A stretch of DNA of 64,000 nucleotides from Canicola haemoglobinophilus (GCF_002015075.1 NZ_MUXZ01000004.1:1-64000), one strand, 5' to 3'. Shown: positions 9,774-20,658, counted from the stretch's first letter. Numbers and translations are program-made. Notes: generated by a model from the letters alone, not told the origin.

Positions 9774-9816
9774 ACGACATTGTGTAGTAATACACAAACC
9801 TGAAATTTAACCGATA

Positions 9817-9846
9817 GCGCCCGTGTCCTCATGGGTGCTTTTTTTA
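9817..9846 (+). terminator. Terminator after znuA
   Basis: A GCGCCCGTG/CATGGGTGC-type stem with wobble pairs is followed by TTTTTTT, about 45 bases after the znuA stop. Confidence 0.7.
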
Positions 9847-9928
9847 TTCAAAAGTGCGGTAGTAAATGCGCTATTTTCAGCACTAGTGAGGGCACGAGCG
9901 ATAGCTGTGGGGTCGCTAGAAAAGAATG

Positions 9929-9949
9929 AGGGGCGAAAATTTCGCCCCT
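9929..9949. terminator. Perfect hairpin AGGGGCGAAA/TTTCGCCCCT downstream of sapF
   Basis: A near-perfect palindrome lies 35 bases beyond the sapF stop. Read on the minus strand its tail is CATTCTTTTC, only weakly U-rich, so it is a plausible but imperfect terminator of the sap operon. Very similar stems occur after fdhD and after gyrA in this window. Confidence 0.45.
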
Positions 9950-9983
9950 TTGATATATCTATAGAATTGCATTATTGCTATTG

Positions 9984-10778
9984 CTATATTCGCCATGAAC
10001 TTTCATCTAAAATTTGTCCAAAATGACTTTCTACTAGACGTTTTGCGATGTCACTTTGTGGTTGGGTAAAAATAGTTTTTGTATCGCCGTATTCAACCAT
10101 TTTTCCTTCATCCATCACTAATACATGATCTGCGATATGTTTGATTATGCCTAAATGTTGACCGACATAAATATAAGAGATGCCGAGTTTTTCTTGAATT
10201 TTTAACATTAAATTCATCAGCTGGGTTTTAACGGTGGCATCAAGTGAACCAAGGGCATCATCAGCAATAATAATTTCTGGTTCAAGAATGAGTGTCCGAG
10301 CAATCGCAACACGTTGTTTTTGACTGACAGACATGGTGTTAATTTTAATGTTAGCATGATCGGGATAAAGTCCCACTAGGCGTAGTGTGTCACCAATTTT
10401 AAGATTGCGCTCATCTTCATCTAATGTTGTGGCAAGACGCAGAGGCGCATCCAAAATTTGTCCTACGTTCAGGCGTGGATTAAATGCAGTATTGGGATCT
10501 TGAAAGACCATACGGATATGCTGCGAGCGATATTGATAATCGCCATATTCTAAAGGATGGCCTTTAAAACGAATATCACCAGAGGTTTGCTTGATTATGC
10601 CCACAATCATTTTGGCTACTGTTGATTTTCCTGAGCCATTTTTACCAATAATCGCCAAGGTTTTTTTGCGTGCTAAAGTAAAACTGATATTTTCTACCGC
10701 TTTAAATTGGCTTGCACCAAATAAACCAACATGATCTTTAAAACACTTTGATAAATTGGAAACTTCTAGCAAATTCAT
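9984..10778 (-). CDS. sapF: Sap transporter ATP-binding protein SapF
   Basis: SapF is the second ATPase of the Sap ABC importer, which takes antimicrobial peptides (and in H. influenzae haem) from the periplasm. Walker [11 protein letters not shown] is near residue 43. The degenerate signature [12 protein letters not shown] and Walker [13 protein letters not shown] follow, as in E. coli SapF, which also lacks the canonical LSGGQ. The start at 10778 (MNLLEVSNL) has a strong AGGA Shine-Dalgarno 8 bases upstream. A longer frame from 10805 would overlap sapD and is rejected. Length is 264 residues. It is the last gene of sapABCDF here; the region beyond it to znuA has no further gene. Confidence 0.9.
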   Translation of the reverse strand: MNLLEVSNLSKCFKDHVGLFGASQFKAVENISFTLARKKTLAIIGKNGSGKSTVAKMIVGIIKQTSGDIRFKGHPLEYGDYQYRSQHIRMVFQDPNTAFNPRLNVGQILDAPLRLATTLDEDERNLKIGDTLRLVGLYPDHANIKINTMSVSQKQRVAIARTLILEPEIIIADDALGSLDATVKTQLMNLMLKIQEKLGISYIYVGQHLGIIKHIADHVLVMDEGKMVEYGDTKTIFTQPQSDIAKRLVESHFGQILDESSWRI

Positions 10779-10791
10779 TTTTTTTCCTATT

Positions 10792-11838
10792 TTATTTGGT
10801 TGCATTCACAACTAATGGACTAGTTTCTACTTCTTTTTCTCTACGTTGGCTTTCTTTTAAGTTAATTGGGAAATGGCAGCAAAACTCATGTTGTTTAATT
10901 CGTTGTGCAATGGGTTTACGAATACATTCTTTTTGAGCAAAAGGGCAACGTGGACCTAAACGACAACCAATAGGCATATCCTCTAGTAGTGGGACTGTGC
11001 CTTTTAGTGTACCTAGACGACTTTTGTGCACTAAAGGCAGTTTAAAATCAGGGATAGAATAAAGTAACGCTCTTGTGTAAGGGTGATGAGGCGTATCTAA
11101 AATATTTTCTTTTGGTCCAGCTTCAGCATTTTGCCCACAATAGAGTATAGAAAAACTATCACACCACTCGCTAATACTGTTTATGTCATTGCTTGCCAGT
11201 AAAATACTTGTTCCTTGATTTTGGTTCATACTTGCTAGCAAGCGAAATATTTGTGCTTTTGTAATGGGCTCAAGAGAGTTTGTGGGTTCATCGGCAATGA
11301 GTAAGCGAGGTTGATTCGCTACAGCAAGCGCAATCATTATTTTCTGTCCTTCACCCTCAGTGACTTCATGTGGGTAGCTTTGCATGATGTCTTTATGATC
11401 TTTTACCCCTACACGATGTAATAACTCAATGGCTTTGCGCTTTTTCCAGCCAAACCATTGCCACCAACGACCTTTGAATGTCCAAGACGGAATATTCTGA
11501 ATAAGCTGACGGCCTATTTTTTGGCTTGGATCTAATGAGCTTAGCGGTTCTTGATAAATCATGGAAATTTCTTTACCGACTAATTTTCGTCTTTTTTTGG
11601 CGCTGAGTTTCAATAACTCCACATCATTAAAACGAAAACGATCTGCGGTAATAATCCAGGATTCTTTAATTGCATTACAAATGACTTTAGCAATGAGGCT
11701 TTTTCCCGATCCAGATTCTCCAACTAGTCCGCAAATTTCCCCTTCATTTAAGGTTAAATTCACATTATCAACAATTTTAACTCGCCCTTTTCCTGTTTCT
11801 ATTTCAATGCAAAGATTACGAATATCCAGTAAAGCCAT
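10792..11838 (-). CDS. sapD: Sap transporter ATP-binding protein SapD
   Basis: SapD is a 348-residue Opp/Dpp-type ATPase. Walker A GESGSGKS is near residue 40, Q-loop [13 protein letters not shown] follows, and the signature is replaced by VTEGEGQK, the same unusual form as in enterobacterial SapD. Walker [15 protein letters not shown] is intact. The C-terminal oligopeptide-transporter domain holds a cysteine cluster ([14 protein letters not shown]). In E. coli SapD also supplies ATP to Trk potassium uptake; whether that holds here is not shown by sequence. It lies 11 bases after sapC and 13 before sapF. Confidence 0.92.
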   Translation of the reverse strand: MALLDIRNLCIEIETGKGRVKIVDNVNLTLNEGEICGLVGESGSGKSLIAKVICNAIKESWIITADRFRFNDVELLKLSAKKRRKLVGKEISMIYQEPLSSLDPSQKIGRQLIQNIPSWTFKGRWWQWFGWKKRKAIELLHRVGVKDHKDIMQSYPHEVTEGEGQKIMIALAVANQPRLLIADEPTNSLEPITKAQIFRLLASMNQNQGTSILLASNDINSISEWCDSFSILYCGQNAEAGPKENILDTPHHPYTRALLYSIPDFKLPLVHKSRLGTLKGTVPLLEDMPIGCRLGPRCPFAQKECIRKPIAQRIKQHEFCCHFPINLKESQRREKEVETSPLVVNATK

Positions 11839-11849
11839 GTTAGTTATCC

Positions 11850-12737
11850 TTATTCATAATATTTTTCAATGGCTTTACACAGCCCATTAGCCATAATGAG
11901 AACTATAACAATAGTAATGATAATGGCAACACCCGGTAAGATTGTTGCCCAAGGGGCGAGGTAAATAAGATCCATGTAATCTTTGATCATGACGCCCCAT
12001 TCTGGTGTTGGGCGCTGTGCGCCTAGAGATATAAAACTCAATGCACTAATATCAACGATTGCAATGATAAAAGCTCGAGTAATTTCGCAAATATAACGAA
12101 TAGCAATATTTGGCAAAATAGTTTCTTTTACTAATAACCAATCGCTTGCGCCATCAAGTCGTAACATCAAAATATATTCCTTTTTTAGCTCTTGCTGTAC
12201 AGCTTGATAAATTTCATGAATAAAGTAAGGCAACAGTGCCAGAGTAATAGAAAGCATTGCATTGATTAAACTTGGTTGCATTAATGTAGCAATGATAATA
12301 GCAATAAGCAGAATAGGGATAGACAGAAAACTATCAAAAAAATGCCCTAATATTCTGGATTTTAAGCCTTGGGATAATCCAGCACAAATTCCTAGAACTC
12401 CGCCTAAGACTGAAGTAAACAAGACAACAAGAAGTGCGGTTCCAAAAGTATAAGTTGTGCCGCCAATTAGCCTGCTTAAAATATCTCGACCAATATCATC
12501 AGTTCCTAAGAAATAAGCGATTTTACCGTTTTCAGACCAAGAGGGTGGCAATAATTCAAAACCAATAAACTGCTCATTACTACCATAGGGGGCAATAAAT
12601 TGATGGAAAAGTGCGGTAATAATTAACAATAAAAAAAGATAAAAACTGGCTAATGCTAATTTGTCTTGATAGAAAATTTGCCAGATATGCCATAATCCGC
12701 GTGTTTCACGAAATTCTTCAGGTTCTTTATCTAGCAT
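11850..12737 (-). CDS. sapC: Sap transporter permease SapC
   Basis: SapC is a 295-residue inner-membrane permease of the DppC/OppC type. A cytoplasmic N-terminus is followed by a first membrane helix near residues 33-50, a periplasmic loop, then five more helices. The loop that contacts the ATPases shows the EAA-like segment [20 protein letters not shown]. It overlaps the end of sapB by 11 bases, indicating coupled translation. Confidence 0.92.
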   Translation of the reverse strand: MLDKEPEEFRETRGLWHIWQIFYQDKLALASFYLFLLLIITALFHQFIAPYGSNEQFIGFELLPPSWSENGKIAYFLGTDDIGRDILSRLIGGTTYTFGTALLVVLFTSVLGGVLGICAGLSQGLKSRILGHFFDSFLSIPILLIAIIIATLMQPSLINAMLSITLALLPYFIHEIYQAVQQELKKEYILMLRLDGASDWLLVKETILPNIAIRYICEITRAFIIAIVDISALSFISLGAQRPTPEWGVMIKDYMDLIYLAPWATILPGVAIIITIVIVLIMANGLCKAIEKYYE

Positions 12738-13692
12738 ACCAACCCTTCTTATTAAATGGATCTAAAATGAATGTGATAAATTCAATGAATAAGTTAACTG
12801 CAATGATACAAAGTCCTACGACAATAATACCCACTGAGATACTGTTATAATCTTGTAGGCTAACAGCATCAATTAACCAATGCCCAATTCCCGGCCAGCC
12901 AAATGTACTTTCAATTAACATACATTGCGCCATAACAAGCGTAAATAATCGACTCATTTGAGGAACTAATATGGGGAGAGTGTTGCGCAAAATATATTTA
13001 CGCAAGATTTTTCCTTTTGACCAACCTCTTGTTTCCGCAATTTTGACGTAATTTTGGTTAAACAAAAAATCAGCCCGTTGTTGCACAATTCTAATAATGT
13101 CCATAGTGGGTAGAATTGTCAGAACTAATGTAGGTAACACAAGGTGCTGTAAAACATTTTGAATGACTTTAATTCTATATGGCTCCTCTATAAACCAAAC
13201 ATCAATGATCGGGAAACCTGTAATCGTTTTTATTTCATACAATAAATTGTATTGGCCGATAGCTGAGATTTCCCAATTTTGAATAGCAGAAAAATACAAC
13301 AAGATTGGAGCAAGCCAAAATACAGGAATGGAAATCCCCATAATATGCAGCGTACGAATGACTTTACCACAAATATGATCACCGTATAGCGCACTGATCA
13401 GTCCAAGTGGAATACCAAAAATGAGCGCTAAAAGAATTGCACTTATGCAAAGTTCTAATGTAGGTGGTAAAACAGCAAAAATTAAGCCTTTTAGCGATTC
13501 TCCGCCTTGATAGGTAATACCAAAGTCACCTTGCAATAAATTTTCTAAATAAAACAAATAACCTGAAAAAAAGTGCGGTGTCGCCAACACTTGATTTAAC
13601 GGATCTTTCAGTAATATGCCATAACTGATTAAAGATAAAATAAATAGCGTAATAATGACTAAAATGCAGTGGCGAAAAAAGGAAGATAGCAT
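12727..13692 (-). CDS. sapB: Sap transporter permease SapB
   Basis: SapB is a 321-residue DppB/OppB-type permease, forming the transport channel with SapC. The first helix is at residues 8-28, followed by a periplasmic domain and a membrane bundle. The EAA-type coupling loop reads AETRGWSKGKILRKYILRNTLPILVPQ, and a C-terminal FGWPGIG motif is typical of the family. It follows sapA by 27 bases and overlaps sapC. Confidence 0.92.
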   Translation of the reverse strand: MLSSFFRHCILVIITLFILSLISYGILLKDPLNQVLATPHFFSGYLFYLENLLQGDFGITYQGGESLKGLIFAVLPPTLELCISAILLALIFGIPLGLISALYGDHICGKVIRTLHIMGISIPVFWLAPILLYFSAIQNWEISAIGQYNLLYEIKTITGFPIIDVWFIEEPYRIKVIQNVLQHLVLPTLVLTILPTMDIIRIVQQRADFLFNQNYVKIAETRGWSKGKILRKYILRNTLPILVPQMSRLFTLVMAQCMLIESTFGWPGIGHWLIDAVSLQDYNSISVGIIVVGLCIIAVNLFIEFITFILDPFNKKGWYAR

Positions 13693-13719
13693 TGTTCTAT
13701 TGTCCAGTTACATAATCTA

Positions 13720-15408
13720 TTATTTTTTAAGAGAAAGTTTTGAAAAGTTGATATTGCCAAAAGGTGTCATTTCTACCCCCTGTACTTTTCCATTTGCGAG
13801 CAAAACTCGTTTTACGTTAGCAACAGGAATTATAGGGACCTCAGATAAAATCAGCTCTTGGGCAATATTATAATATCTTGCACGCTCACGTAAATTTGAT
13901 GCAGTTAATGCTTTATCTAGTGCATTTTCAAAAGGCGCATAACACCAATTTGAAAAATTCGTAATTTCATTTTGTGTTCCACAACTTAAAATGGGGCGCA
14001 TAAAGCTATCAGGATCTAAATTTCCCGCCAGCCAACCTGTTAAGATCATATCGTAATCTTCAGTTCGTTCTTGTAGCTGTTGTATTAAATAAGTGCGGGT
14101 AACATTGCGAACATTTACATTAACTCCCACTTTGGCTAAATCAGCTTTAATTAATTCTGCCATTTTTACTGGAGAAGGGTTATAAACCTGTTCTTCATTT
14201 ATTACCCACATATCAAGATGAATATTTTTCCCTTCAAAAAATTCTGTTGCTTTTTTTATATTATAGTCATAAGCAAAATCAGGCGTATTTACAACCGCCG
14301 CCCAAGAAACTGACGGAATAATATTATTCGCCACGCTTGCAGTATTGTGATAGATCAGGTTGATAATGCGTTGACGATTAATTGCATGAGAAATATAACG
14401 GCGCACTTCTAAATCTCGCATCAGCGGTTTTTGAAAGTTAAATGCGAGATAAGATAAATTCATGCCCTCAATGGATTTTATGTAATATTTTTCATTATTT
14501 TGTTTTAACAATCCCAATTGGCTTACTTCAGGATAAGAAGAAATATGGCATTCATTATTAAAAAATTTAATTAACCTACCAGAACGATTGGCAGAAAGAT
14601 CAATAATTACATTCTCGATTTTGGCATCTTTTTGCCAATAATTCGGATTACGAATAAGGCGTACATATTGGTTACGGAAATAATCTTTAACTTGGTATGG
14701 ACCAGTGCCGACGGGTAAATTATCTAATTGTGCTAAATTATCGTCCGCATTCAATTGTAATGCGTATTCTTGCGAAAAAATAATGGCATACTGACTCGCT
14801 AAATGAGAAAGTACAGAGGCATCAGGTTTAAACAACCTAATCTCAACTTGGTAAGGGTTAAGCGCTTTAACTTCTTGAATTTTTTCATTTAACTTAATAC
14901 TTTCAAAATAAGGAAAATGCACTTTTTTGCTTTGCTCATGATAGACCTTATATTGCGGATTTTTGTAACTAATACTACTTTGATCTAGCTCAGGGAGTGC
15001 CATGTTATGACCAAGTACACGATTTAATGAAAAAACTACATCATCCGCATTAAAATCACGACTTGGGGTAAACCAATTTGTATGATGAAACTTAACGCCT
15101 TTGCGCAAGTTAATGGTAATGATTTTGCCGTCTGGTGAAACTTCGTAAGATTTAGCCAATACTGGCTCGAGATTAGCGCTGTGATTTTTGATCTCAAATA
15201 ATTTATTGTAAATTTGCTCTGTCACCACATTCATGCTAGTTCCCGCATCGGCTGTTTGAGGATTAAAAGAAAAGCTGCCAGCATTGGTACAGTAAATTAA
15301 ACCATTATCAGTAAGAACTTTTGGGATTTTAGGTGCACTAAAAGCGGGTAAACTAAAAAGTAACCCGCCTAATAAACTCCAAAAAGTGAAAATGTTTTTC
15401 GTCAGCAT
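13720..15408 (-). CDS. sapA: Sap periplasmic peptide/haem-binding protein SapA
   Basis: SapA is a 562-residue periplasmic receptor of the extracellular solute-binding family 5. The signal peptide MLTKNIFTFWSLLGGLLF is cleaved after the SA of LPAFSA. The family signature region (EQIYNKLFEI, then LRKGVKFHHT) is in the first 130 residues. In nontypeable H. influenzae SapA binds host antimicrobial peptides and haem and is needed for virulence (literature knowledge). It is the first gene of sapABCDF and diverges from ycjX across 66 bases, which must hold both promoters. Confidence 0.92.
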   Translation of the reverse strand: MLTKNIFTFWSLLGGLLFSLPAFSAPKIPKVLTDNGLIYCTNAGSFSFNPQTADAGTSMNVVTEQIYNKLFEIKNHSANLEPVLAKSYEVSPDGKIITINLRKGVKFHHTNWFTPSRDFNADDVVFSLNRVLGHNMALPELDQSSISYKNPQYKVYHEQSKKVHFPYFESIKLNEKIQEVKALNPYQVEIRLFKPDASVLSHLASQYAIIFSQEYALQLNADDNLAQLDNLPVGTGPYQVKDYFRNQYVRLIRNPNYWQKDAKIENVIIDLSANRSGRLIKFFNNECHISSYPEVSQLGLLKQNNEKYYIKSIEGMNLSYLAFNFQKPLMRDLEVRRYISHAINRQRIINLIYHNTASVANNIIPSVSWAAVVNTPDFAYDYNIKKATEFFEGKNIHLDMWVINEEQVYNPSPVKMAELIKADLAKVGVNVNVRNVTRTYLIQQLQERTEDYDMILTGWLAGNLDPDSFMRPILSCGTQNEITNFSNWCYAPFENALDKALTASNLRERARYYNIAQELILSEVPIIPVANVKRVLLANGKVQGVEMTPFGNINFSKLSLKK

Positions 15409-15474
15409 AACTCAATTAATTATGATAAATTATGCGGGAATTGTAAGGCATATTAAGACAATATAGAAATAAAA

Positions 15475-16884
15475 ATGTTTAATTTTATCCAGAAAGAAAT
15501 TGATACTCTCATTAATCGTGGAATGGACCGCACTTTGCGTATTGCGGTCACTGGTTTAAGTCGTAGTGGCAAAACGGCTTTTATTACCAGCTTTATTAAC
15601 CAACTCTTACATATTAATTCCGTTGATAATAAACATCTTCCTCTCTTTTTACCCGCGCAAAATAACAGTATTCAGGGGGTAAAACGTATTGGGCAAATCG
15701 ATCTCAGTATTCCCCGTTTTGACTATGAGCAAAATATGAAGGCGCTAACAAATGAGCCAGCCAGTTGGTTTAAGTCAACAGAAGGTGTCAGCGAAACTCG
15801 TTTAGCAATTCGCTATGTGCGCAAAGAGGGCTTAATGCGCCACATAAAAGAAAAAGGCACATTGTATTTAGATATTTTTGATTATCCGGGAGAGTGGCTA
15901 TTGGATCTGCCTTTGTTGGATTTAGATTTTAAGCAATGGTCTTTACAACAGCAGGAACTATTGAACGGAAAACGACAAGATTTAGCGCAAAACTGGCTTA
16001 ATAAGATCCGCACTTTAGATCTCACAGCAACCGCAGACGAAGAAATTCTTGCTCAACTTGCCCAAGACTATACGGATTTTTTATTTGCTTGTAAGCAACA
16101 GGGCTTGCACTTAATACAGCCGGGGCGTTTTGTCTTGCCTGGTGAGTTAAAAGGTGCGCCCGCATTACAATTTTTCCCGCTTATTCATTTAACGGAACAA
16201 GAGTGGCAAAGCTTAAAAGAGCGGTCTAAATCTAGCAGTTATTTTGCAATTTTGAACAAACGCTATGCTTATTATCAACAAAAAATCGTCAAAGGTTTCT
16301 ATCAAGATTATTTTTCCACTTTTGATCGCCAAGTCATTTTAGCGGATTGCTTAACGCCACTTAACCATAGTCGTCAAGCCTTTCAAGATATGCAAAATGC
16401 CTTGCAACAATTATTCAAAAATTTTCATTATGGCAAACGAACCTTATTTAACCGCTTGTTTTCGCCAAAAATTGATAAATTGATGTTTATTGCCACAAAA
16501 GCCGATCATATTACTTTGGAGCAATTCCCCAATTTAGTCAGCCTAATGCGCCAATTAGTGCAAGAAGGGGGGCGCTATGTGGAATACGAAGGCATAGATA
16601 CGGAATACACCGCCATTTCAGCCATTCGCTCAACGCAACAAGTGCAAGTGACGCAAAATGGCAAAAAAATTAAAGCGCTACAAGGCATTAGATCAACGGA
16701 TAAACAAAAAATTATTGTCTATCCGGGCTCTGTGCCGAGTAAATTGCCAAGTGCTGAGTTTTGGCAAAAACACAGTTTTGCCTTCGATCAATTTGAGCCA
16801 CTTCCCGTACAACAAGGCGAGCCCATTGCCCATTTACGCATGGACGCTGTTTTCCAATTTTTATTAGCTGATAAGTTAGATTAG
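15475..16884 (+). CDS. ycjX: YcjX family P-loop protein
   Basis: This is a 469-residue DUF463 ATP/GTP-binding protein. The P-loop GLSRSGKTAF is near residue 28, and a DxxG-like IFDYPGEW follows at about residue 139, both GTPase-type switches. Function in Haemophilus is unknown; in enterobacteria the gene belongs to the phage-shock (psp) neighbourhood and is stress-linked. Here it is paired with ycjF 9 bases downstream and sits divergently from sap. There is no signal peptide or membrane helix. Confidence 0.88.
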   Translation: MFNFIQKEIDTLINRGMDRTLRIAVTGLSRSGKTAFITSFINQLLHINSVDNKHLPLFLPAQNNSIQGVKRIGQIDLSIPRFDYEQNMKALTNEPASWFKSTEGVSETRLAIRYVRKEGLMRHIKEKGTLYLDIFDYPGEWLLDLPLLDLDFKQWSLQQQELLNGKRQDLAQNWLNKIRTLDLTATADEEILAQLAQDYTDFLFACKQQGLHLIQPGRFVLPGELKGAPALQFFPLIHLTEQEWQSLKERSKSSSYFAILNKRYAYYQQKIVKGFYQDYFSTFDRQVILADCLTPLNHSRQAFQDMQNALQQLFKNFHYGKRTLFNRLFSPKIDKLMFIATKADHITLEQFPNLVSLMRQLVQEGGRYVEYEGIDTEYTAISAIRSTQQVQVTQNGKKIKALQGIRSTDKQKIIVYPGSVPSKLPSAEFWQKHSFAFDQFEPLPVQQGEPIAHLRMDAVFQFLLADKLD

Positions 16885-16893
16885 GATATAAAT

Positions 16894-17970
16894 ATGCAAA
16901 AAAAAGTTTTTCAAGCAGAAGATATTGAACAAAGTGCGGAGGAAAATTTCGTGCCGAAGCAAGAATTTGCGCAGGATAATTTATCGGTAGAAATTGATCT
17001 TTCCCAGCCTGAAAGTGCGATAGAACAAGCAAATACTGACGTTCATTTTGAACGCCTTGTTAGTAAAAAATCGACTTTTTGGCAAAGATTATTGATGGCG
17101 ACTATCGGCTTATTTGTGAGCGGTACTTTGGCGCAATCTGTGCAATGGCTACTTGATAGTTGGCGAGATAATCAATGGATTATCTTTGTTTTTGCCTTGG
17201 TGAGCTTGTTTATTGTCTTGCTTGGGCTTGGTGCCATCATAAAAGAATGGCGCCGTTTAGTGAAATTAAAGAAACGCTTGTTATTGCAAGAACAAAGCCG
17301 AGAATTAATCAACAAAAGTGCGGTTAATTTAGCGCAAGTTTCTTCCTCTGAAGCCAAAGATTTTTGTTTAAAAATTGCCTCACTGATGGATATTGATGAA
17401 AAGTCACCGCACTTAGTCAGCTGGCAGGCGCAAATTCACGATGCCTATACAGAGCAAGAGATAATGCGCTTATTTAGTCAAAATGTGCTTATCCCCTTTG
17501 ATCAAGTAGCGAAAAAATTAATTAGCAAAAATGCCGTTGAAAGTGCGTTGATTGTGGCGGTTAGCCCTTTAGCGATTGTAGATATGTTTTTTATTGCTTG
17601 GCGCAATATTCGTCTCATTAATCAATTAGCCAAACTTTATGGTATTGAGCTCGGTTATTTTAGCCGTATTCGTTTGTTGCGCATGGTGTTTTTGAATATG
17701 GCGTTTGCTGGTGCAACGGAAGTTATTCAAGATATTGGACTAGATTGGCTCTCTCAAAACATCACCGCAAAACTTTCAGCAAGAATAGCGCAAGGCATCG
17801 GCGTGGGTTTATTGACTGCCCGTTTAGGTATCAAAGCCATGGAATTTTGTCGCCCAATTGCCGTTACCCCAGAGGAAAAACTACGCTTAAGCCATATTCA
17901 AAAAGAATTATTGGGGACATTGAAAACAGCTGTATTTAGTTCAGAAAAGAACAAAGAAAAAGTGCGGTAG
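16894..17970 (+). CDS. ycjF: YcjF family inner-membrane protein
   Basis: This is a 358-residue membrane protein of the TIGR01620/DUF697 type. An acidic N-terminal 60 residues is followed by two close membrane helices (about residues 66-82 and 92-113), a cytoplasmic region, and a C-terminal hydrophobic DUF697 domain (ALIVAVSPLAIVDMFFIAW and AFAGATEVIQDI). It is always found next to YcjX, suggesting one membrane-associated unit of unknown role. Its stop codon (TAG) lies within the stem of the following terminator. Confidence 0.87.
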   Translation: MQKKVFQAEDIEQSAEENFVPKQEFAQDNLSVEIDLSQPESAIEQANTDVHFERLVSKKSTFWQRLLMATIGLFVSGTLAQSVQWLLDSWRDNQWIIFVFALVSLFIVLLGLGAIIKEWRRLVKLKKRLLLQEQSRELINKSAVNLAQVSSSEAKDFCLKIASLMDIDEKSPHLVSWQAQIHDAYTEQEIMRLFSQNVLIPFDQVAKKLISKNAVESALIVAVSPLAIVDMFFIAWRNIRLINQLAKLYGIELGYFSRIRLLRMVFLNMAFAGATEVIQDIGLDWLSQNITAKLSARIAQGIGVGLLTARLGIKAMEFCRPIAVTPEEKLRLSHIQKELLGTLKTAVFSSEKNKEKVR

Positions 17971-17986
17971 AAATACCGCACTTTTT
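17957..17986. terminator. Terminator made of an inverted uptake-sequence pair
   Basis: A perfect 13-bp stem, AAAAAGTGCGGTA/TACCGCACTTTTT, has a GAAA tetraloop and T-runs on both strands. It therefore terminates ycjF and the convergent grxA. The stem is two inverted DNA-uptake words, and the ycjF stop codon is inside it. Confidence 0.9.
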
Positions 17987-17998
17987 ACACTCAAATCA

Positions 17999-18262
17999 TT
18001 AAGCTACAATATTAAATTGTGCTTTCATTAATGCTTCAAAATCAGTGCAACCGCCAATTGGTTTTTCATCAATGAAAATTTGTGGCACAGTTTCCACTGG
18101 TTTACCGACAGATAATGATAAATCTGCTTTGCTAATACCTTCAGCAACAATATCAATATAGCGGTAGTCAAAATCATCAAGAGTAGTTTTTAATTTTTCT
18201 GCGAGGTTTTTTGCACGAACACAATATGGGCAACCTGAACGACCAAAAATAACAGCGTACAT
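17999..18262 (-). CDS. grxA: Glutaredoxin 1 type
   Basis: This is an 87-residue glutathione-dependent thiol-disulfide oxidoreductase. Active site GCPYC is at residues 11-15, within FGRSGCPYCVRAK, a near copy of E. coli GrxA. The glutathione-binding TVPQIF with cis-proline (about residue 60) and the GGCTDF motif follow. Length matches GrxA (85). It reduces ribonucleotide reductase and other disulfides in the cytoplasm. The gene is single and convergent with ycjF. Confidence 0.94.
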   Translation of the reverse strand: MYAVIFGRSGCPYCVRAKNLAEKLKTTLDDFDYRYIDIVAEGISKADLSLSVGKPVETVPQIFIDEKPIGGCTDFEALMKAQFNIVA

Positions 18263-18376
18263 ATTTATTTTCCTTCTGTCTTGTTAATAAAAAAAGCAAC
18301 AATATTCTAGCGCATTTCTGGCAAGATTTTTAGCATTGTTGCCACTAAAAAATCTTATTCCTATCAATATTGGAGA

Positions 18377-20629
18377 TTACTCCACATTATCAATTACTTC
18401 AATCTCAACGCCATGATGTAATCCACGTGGTAATGGGGAACCTTTACGTCCTCGTTCTGCACGGAATTTTTGTACATCTTCGGGTTTTAAGGTAATTTTT
18501 CGTTTTCCTGCATGGAAGACCAAACTGGCTTTATCGCTGATTAAGAATAATTTCACTAATAATTCCGACCGCTCTTTTGCATTTGCAGAAGAAATATTAA
18601 TGATTTTATTGCCTTTACCTTTGGCTAATTCTGGTAAGTCAGCCACAGGGAAAACTAACATTCTATTGGCTGAAGTTAAGGCAACTAAAAGTGCGGTAGA
18701 ATTTTGCACAATTAAAGGCGGCAATGTTTTTGCATTTTCGGGTAGCGAAATTACTGCTTTTCCTGCTTTATTACGAGAAACTAAATCTTCAAATTTACAA
18801 ATAAACCCATAGCCAGCATCAGATGCCATAAGTAAAGATTGACTGTCATTTTCCATAAGTAAATGCTCAACCGTTGCGCCAACGGGTAAGGTTAATTTGC
18901 CTGTTAGTGGTTCTCCTTGTGAACGAGCAGAAGGCAAGGAAAGCGGATCTAAAGTATAGCTACGTCCAGTACTGTCAATGAATACCGCTGGTTGATTGCT
19001 CTTACCATAAGCATGGCTCAAATATTTGTCACCTGCTTTGTAGCTTAAGCCTGCTGCATCAATATCATGCCCTTTGGCACAACGCACCCAACCCATTTCC
19101 GATAAAATAACGGTCACAGGTTCCGCTGGGGTCATTTCTGTTTCTGAAATGGCTTTTGCTTCGGCTCGTTCCACTAAAGGCGATAAGCGTGGACTTGCAA
19201 AGGTTTTCGCATCTTGTTGAATTTCTTTTTTGATCAAATTATTTAAACGGCGTTCAGAATTTAAAATTTGCTCTAAACTATCTCGTTCTTTTTCTAAATT
19301 GTTTTTCTCCGCTTGCAATTCTTGCTCTTCTAATTTGGCTAAATGGCGCAAGCGTAAATTTAAAATTGCCTCTGCTTGTTCATCGCTTAAGTTAAAGCGT
19401 GAAATTAAGACCTCTTTTGGTTTATCTTCGTGACGGATAATCTCAATAATTTCATCAATATTTAAAAAAGCGATGAGTAAACCGTCCAAAATATGCAAGC
19501 GATTTAAGACTTTGTCCAAGCGATATTGTAAGCGGCGAGTCACAGTTTGACGGCGGAATGTGAGCCATTCATTGAGGATTTGAACAAGGTTTTTGACCGC
19601 TGGTTTATTATCTAAACCAATCATATTCATATTGACACGATAGCTTTTTTCTAAATCTGTGGTAGCGAATAAATGCGCCATAAGCATATCGGTATCCACT
19701 CGATTTGAACGAGGAACGATAACGAGGCGAATTGGATTTTCATGATCAGCTTCATCACGAATATCTTCTACCATTGGCAATTTTTTAGCACGTATTTGTT
19801 CGGCTATTTGCACGATAATTTTTGAAGGCGAAGATTGGTGTGGAAGTGCGGTAATAATTATCTCGCCATTTTCTTTTTTCCACACAGCACGCATTTTGAT
19901 TGAACCACGCCCTTGCTCGTAGATTTTACGAATTTCTTCTTTTGGCGAAATGATCTCCGCTTCAGTTGGAAAATCTGGACCTTGTAGCACAGTCATTAGC
20001 TGATCTACATCTGCATTCGGATTATCCAATAGCATAATAGCTGCATCAGCTACTTCATTGAGATTATGGGGTGGAATATCTGTTGCCATACCTACGGCGA
20101 TCCCCGTTGTGCCGTTAAGTAGAATATGAGGTAAACGAGCGGGTAAATATTGGGGTTCTTCTAAGGTTCCGTCAAAGTTCGCTTGATAATTAACAGTGCC
20201 TTGCCCTAATTCTGAGAGTAAAATTTCGGAAATCTTTGATAAGCGAGATTCTGTATAACGCATCGCCGCAAAAGATTTAGGATCATCAGGTGCACCCCAG
20301 TTACCTTGTCCATCAACAAGGGGATAGCGATAGGAAAAAGGTTGTGCCATCAGCACCATGGCTTCATAACAAGCACTATCGCCATGAGGGTGGAATTTAC
20401 CTAACACATCACCTACGGTACGCGCCGATTTTTTATATTTTGCACTGGCATTAAGTCCCAATTCCGACATGGCATAAATAATACGACGTTGTACTGGTTT
20501 TAGTCCGTCGCCAATAAAAGGCAAAGCACGATCCATAATGACGTACATGGAGTAATTTAAATAGGCTTTTTCCGTAAATTGACGGAGAGGCATTTGCTCA
20601 ATGCCTTCGTAATTCATTTCAGTTGTCAT
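18377..20629 (-). CDS. parC: DNA topoisomerase IV subunit A
   Basis: ParC is the DNA breakage-reunion subunit that, with ParE, decatenates daughter chromosomes. The catalytic Tyr lies in AAMRYTESR (residue 125 from this start). The quinolone-resistance region reads [11 protein letters not shown], so the Ser and Glu commonly mutated in resistant strains are wild type. The C-terminal beta-pinwheel domain covers the last 250 residues. Start choice is uncertain: 20644, 20629 and 20617 are all in frame with weak ribosome sites; 20629 gives 750 residues, nearest the family. It follows parE on the same strand. Confidence 0.94.
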   Translation of the reverse strand: MTTEMNYEGIEQMPLRQFTEKAYLNYSMYVIMDRALPFIGDGLKPVQRRIIYAMSELGLNASAKYKKSARTVGDVLGKFHPHGDSACYEAMVLMAQPFSYRYPLVDGQGNWGAPDDPKSFAAMRYTESRLSKISEILLSELGQGTVNYQANFDGTLEEPQYLPARLPHILLNGTTGIAVGMATDIPPHNLNEVADAAIMLLDNPNADVDQLMTVLQGPDFPTEAEIISPKEEIRKIYEQGRGSIKMRAVWKKENGEIIITALPHQSSPSKIIVQIAEQIRAKKLPMVEDIRDEADHENPIRLVIVPRSNRVDTDMLMAHLFATTDLEKSYRVNMNMIGLDNKPAVKNLVQILNEWLTFRRQTVTRRLQYRLDKVLNRLHILDGLLIAFLNIDEIIEIIRHEDKPKEVLISRFNLSDEQAEAILNLRLRHLAKLEEQELQAEKNNLEKERDSLEQILNSERRLNNLIKKEIQQDAKTFASPRLSPLVERAEAKAISETEMTPAEPVTVILSEMGWVRCAKGHDIDAAGLSYKAGDKYLSHAYGKSNQPAVFIDSTGRSYTLDPLSLPSARSQGEPLTGKLTLPVGATVEHLLMENDSQSLLMASDAGYGFICKFEDLVSRNKAGKAVISLPENAKTLPPLIVQNSTALLVALTSANRMLVFPVADLPELAKGKGNKIINISSANAKERSELLVKLFLISDKASLVFHAGKRKITLKPEDVQKFRAERGRKGSPLPRGLHHGVEIEVIDNVE

Positions 20630-20658
20630 AATTTTATCTTGCATATTTTAATGATAAG

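Noticed and set aside
9823..10026. Small plus-strand open frame between znuA and sapF
   Set aside because: It runs through a terminator and the AGGGGCGA hairpin into the 3' end of sapF and has no ribosome site.
20617..20629. Quinolone-resistance change in parC
   Set aside because: The resistance-region Ser and Glu are both wild type, so no resistance call is made.
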